From the NCBI GenBank assembly GCA_035544315.1, contig DATKGB010000177.1, positions 1 to 8,188 on the forward strand: a stretch of 8,188 nucleotides of DNA, read 5' to 3'. The notes below the pieces were generated by a model. The model saw only the letters and a list, made by a program, of their open reading frames with translations, was not told the origin of the DNA and made no database searches. A program made the translations under genes and the position numbers. This document shows positions 8,053 through 8,188 of this stretch, piece after piece (position 1 is the first letter of the stretch; every line of letters begins with the position of its first letter). The stretch comes from JALYSX01 sp035544315. GTDB taxonomy: Bacteria > Vulcanimicrobiota > Vulcanimicrobiia > Vulcanimicrobiales > Vulcanimicrobiaceae.

Positions 8053-8188
8053 GTGGCGACCGCGAACCCGTCGGCCGTGAGCCGCTTTGCCGAAATGTCT
8101 CCCCAAAAGCGCCGCGCCTGGGGCTACGGCCTGATCGTCTTCTTTGTGGTCATGTGCGGGATGATCGCCTTCTCGCAATGGTGGGCCG
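8053..8188 (+). CDS. N-terminal fragment of a membrane-anchored protein, cut by window edge
   Basis: An open frame runs from a stop at 7987-7989 to the end of the window. Possible starts are GTG 8053, GTG 8077 and ATG 8095; the choice is uncertain because none has a clear ribosome-binding site. The visible product has a short polar N-terminus, a basic patch (SPQKRRAWG) and then a hydrophobic stretch (about 20 residues, GLIVFFVVMCGMIAF), followed by QWWA. This is a type II signal-anchor arrangement with the N-terminus in the cytoplasm. Such a start occurs in FliF-like ring proteins, GspM-like proteins and many others, so I do not assign a family. It is divergent from the transglycosylase. That the reading frame is real is inferred from its membrane-helix composition and from its position filling the end of the window. 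Confidence 0.5.
   Translation, partial: MATANPSAVSRFAEMSPQKRRAWGYGLIVFFVVMCGMIAFSQWWA

Noticed and set aside
7552..8178. A 208-codon minus-strand frame overlapping the transglycosylase and the right-edge gene
   Set aside because: It is out of frame with the clear SLT gene, and its Arg/His-rich translation has no motif.

Overview
This is an 8.2 kb piece of a GC-rich bacterial chromosome with compact gene packing: 4-bp ATGA overlaps, a 10-bp gap and a 12-bp convergent gap. All six assignable genes are housekeeping types. I see no mobile element, CRISPR array, tRNA or rRNA. The host cannot be named with confidence. The E. coli-type homodimeric AceE with a dedicated AceF, the short actinobacterial-style ThiC and the GmhB-like phosphatase do not together point to a familiar model organism. 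A little-cultivated GC-rich phylum such as Eremiobacterota (Vulcanimicrobiota) is only a weak guess.

Left block, minus strand (59-4996): an EamA/DMT-type membrane transporter, then aceE (pyruvate dehydrogenase E1), then aceF (dihydrolipoamide acetyltransferase E2). The transporter stop overlaps the first aceE start by 4 bp. The aceF ribosome-binding site overlaps the aceE stop codon, so the three look like one operon. No E3 (lpd) gene is visible; it would have to lie beyond the left edge or elsewhere. A short stem-loop follows aceF.

Centre (4997-5172): a 176-bp divergent regulatory region rich in inverted repeats. It separates the AceE operon, whose product uses thiamine diphosphate, from thiC, which makes the pyrimidine half of that cofactor. 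I find none of the conserved TPP-riboswitch sequence blocks in it on either strand. It holds three copies of a GAGGGCG element that give two mutually exclusive hairpins, plus a 9-bp inverted repeat whose second arm abuts the thiC start codon.

Right block, plus strand (5173-7325): thiC overlaps by 4 bp a small HAD-IIIA phosphatase of the HisB-N/GmhB type. It converges on a minus-strand secreted lytic transglycosylase (7338-7961). Divergent from that, the window ends inside a plus-strand gene of unknown function that begins with a basic segment and a single membrane helix.

The unifying theme is thiamine diphosphate: production (thiC) and use (aceE) sit back to back around one structured intergenic region. 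No clearly novel multi-gene system is present. The best candidate for something undescribed is that thiC leader/operator region.
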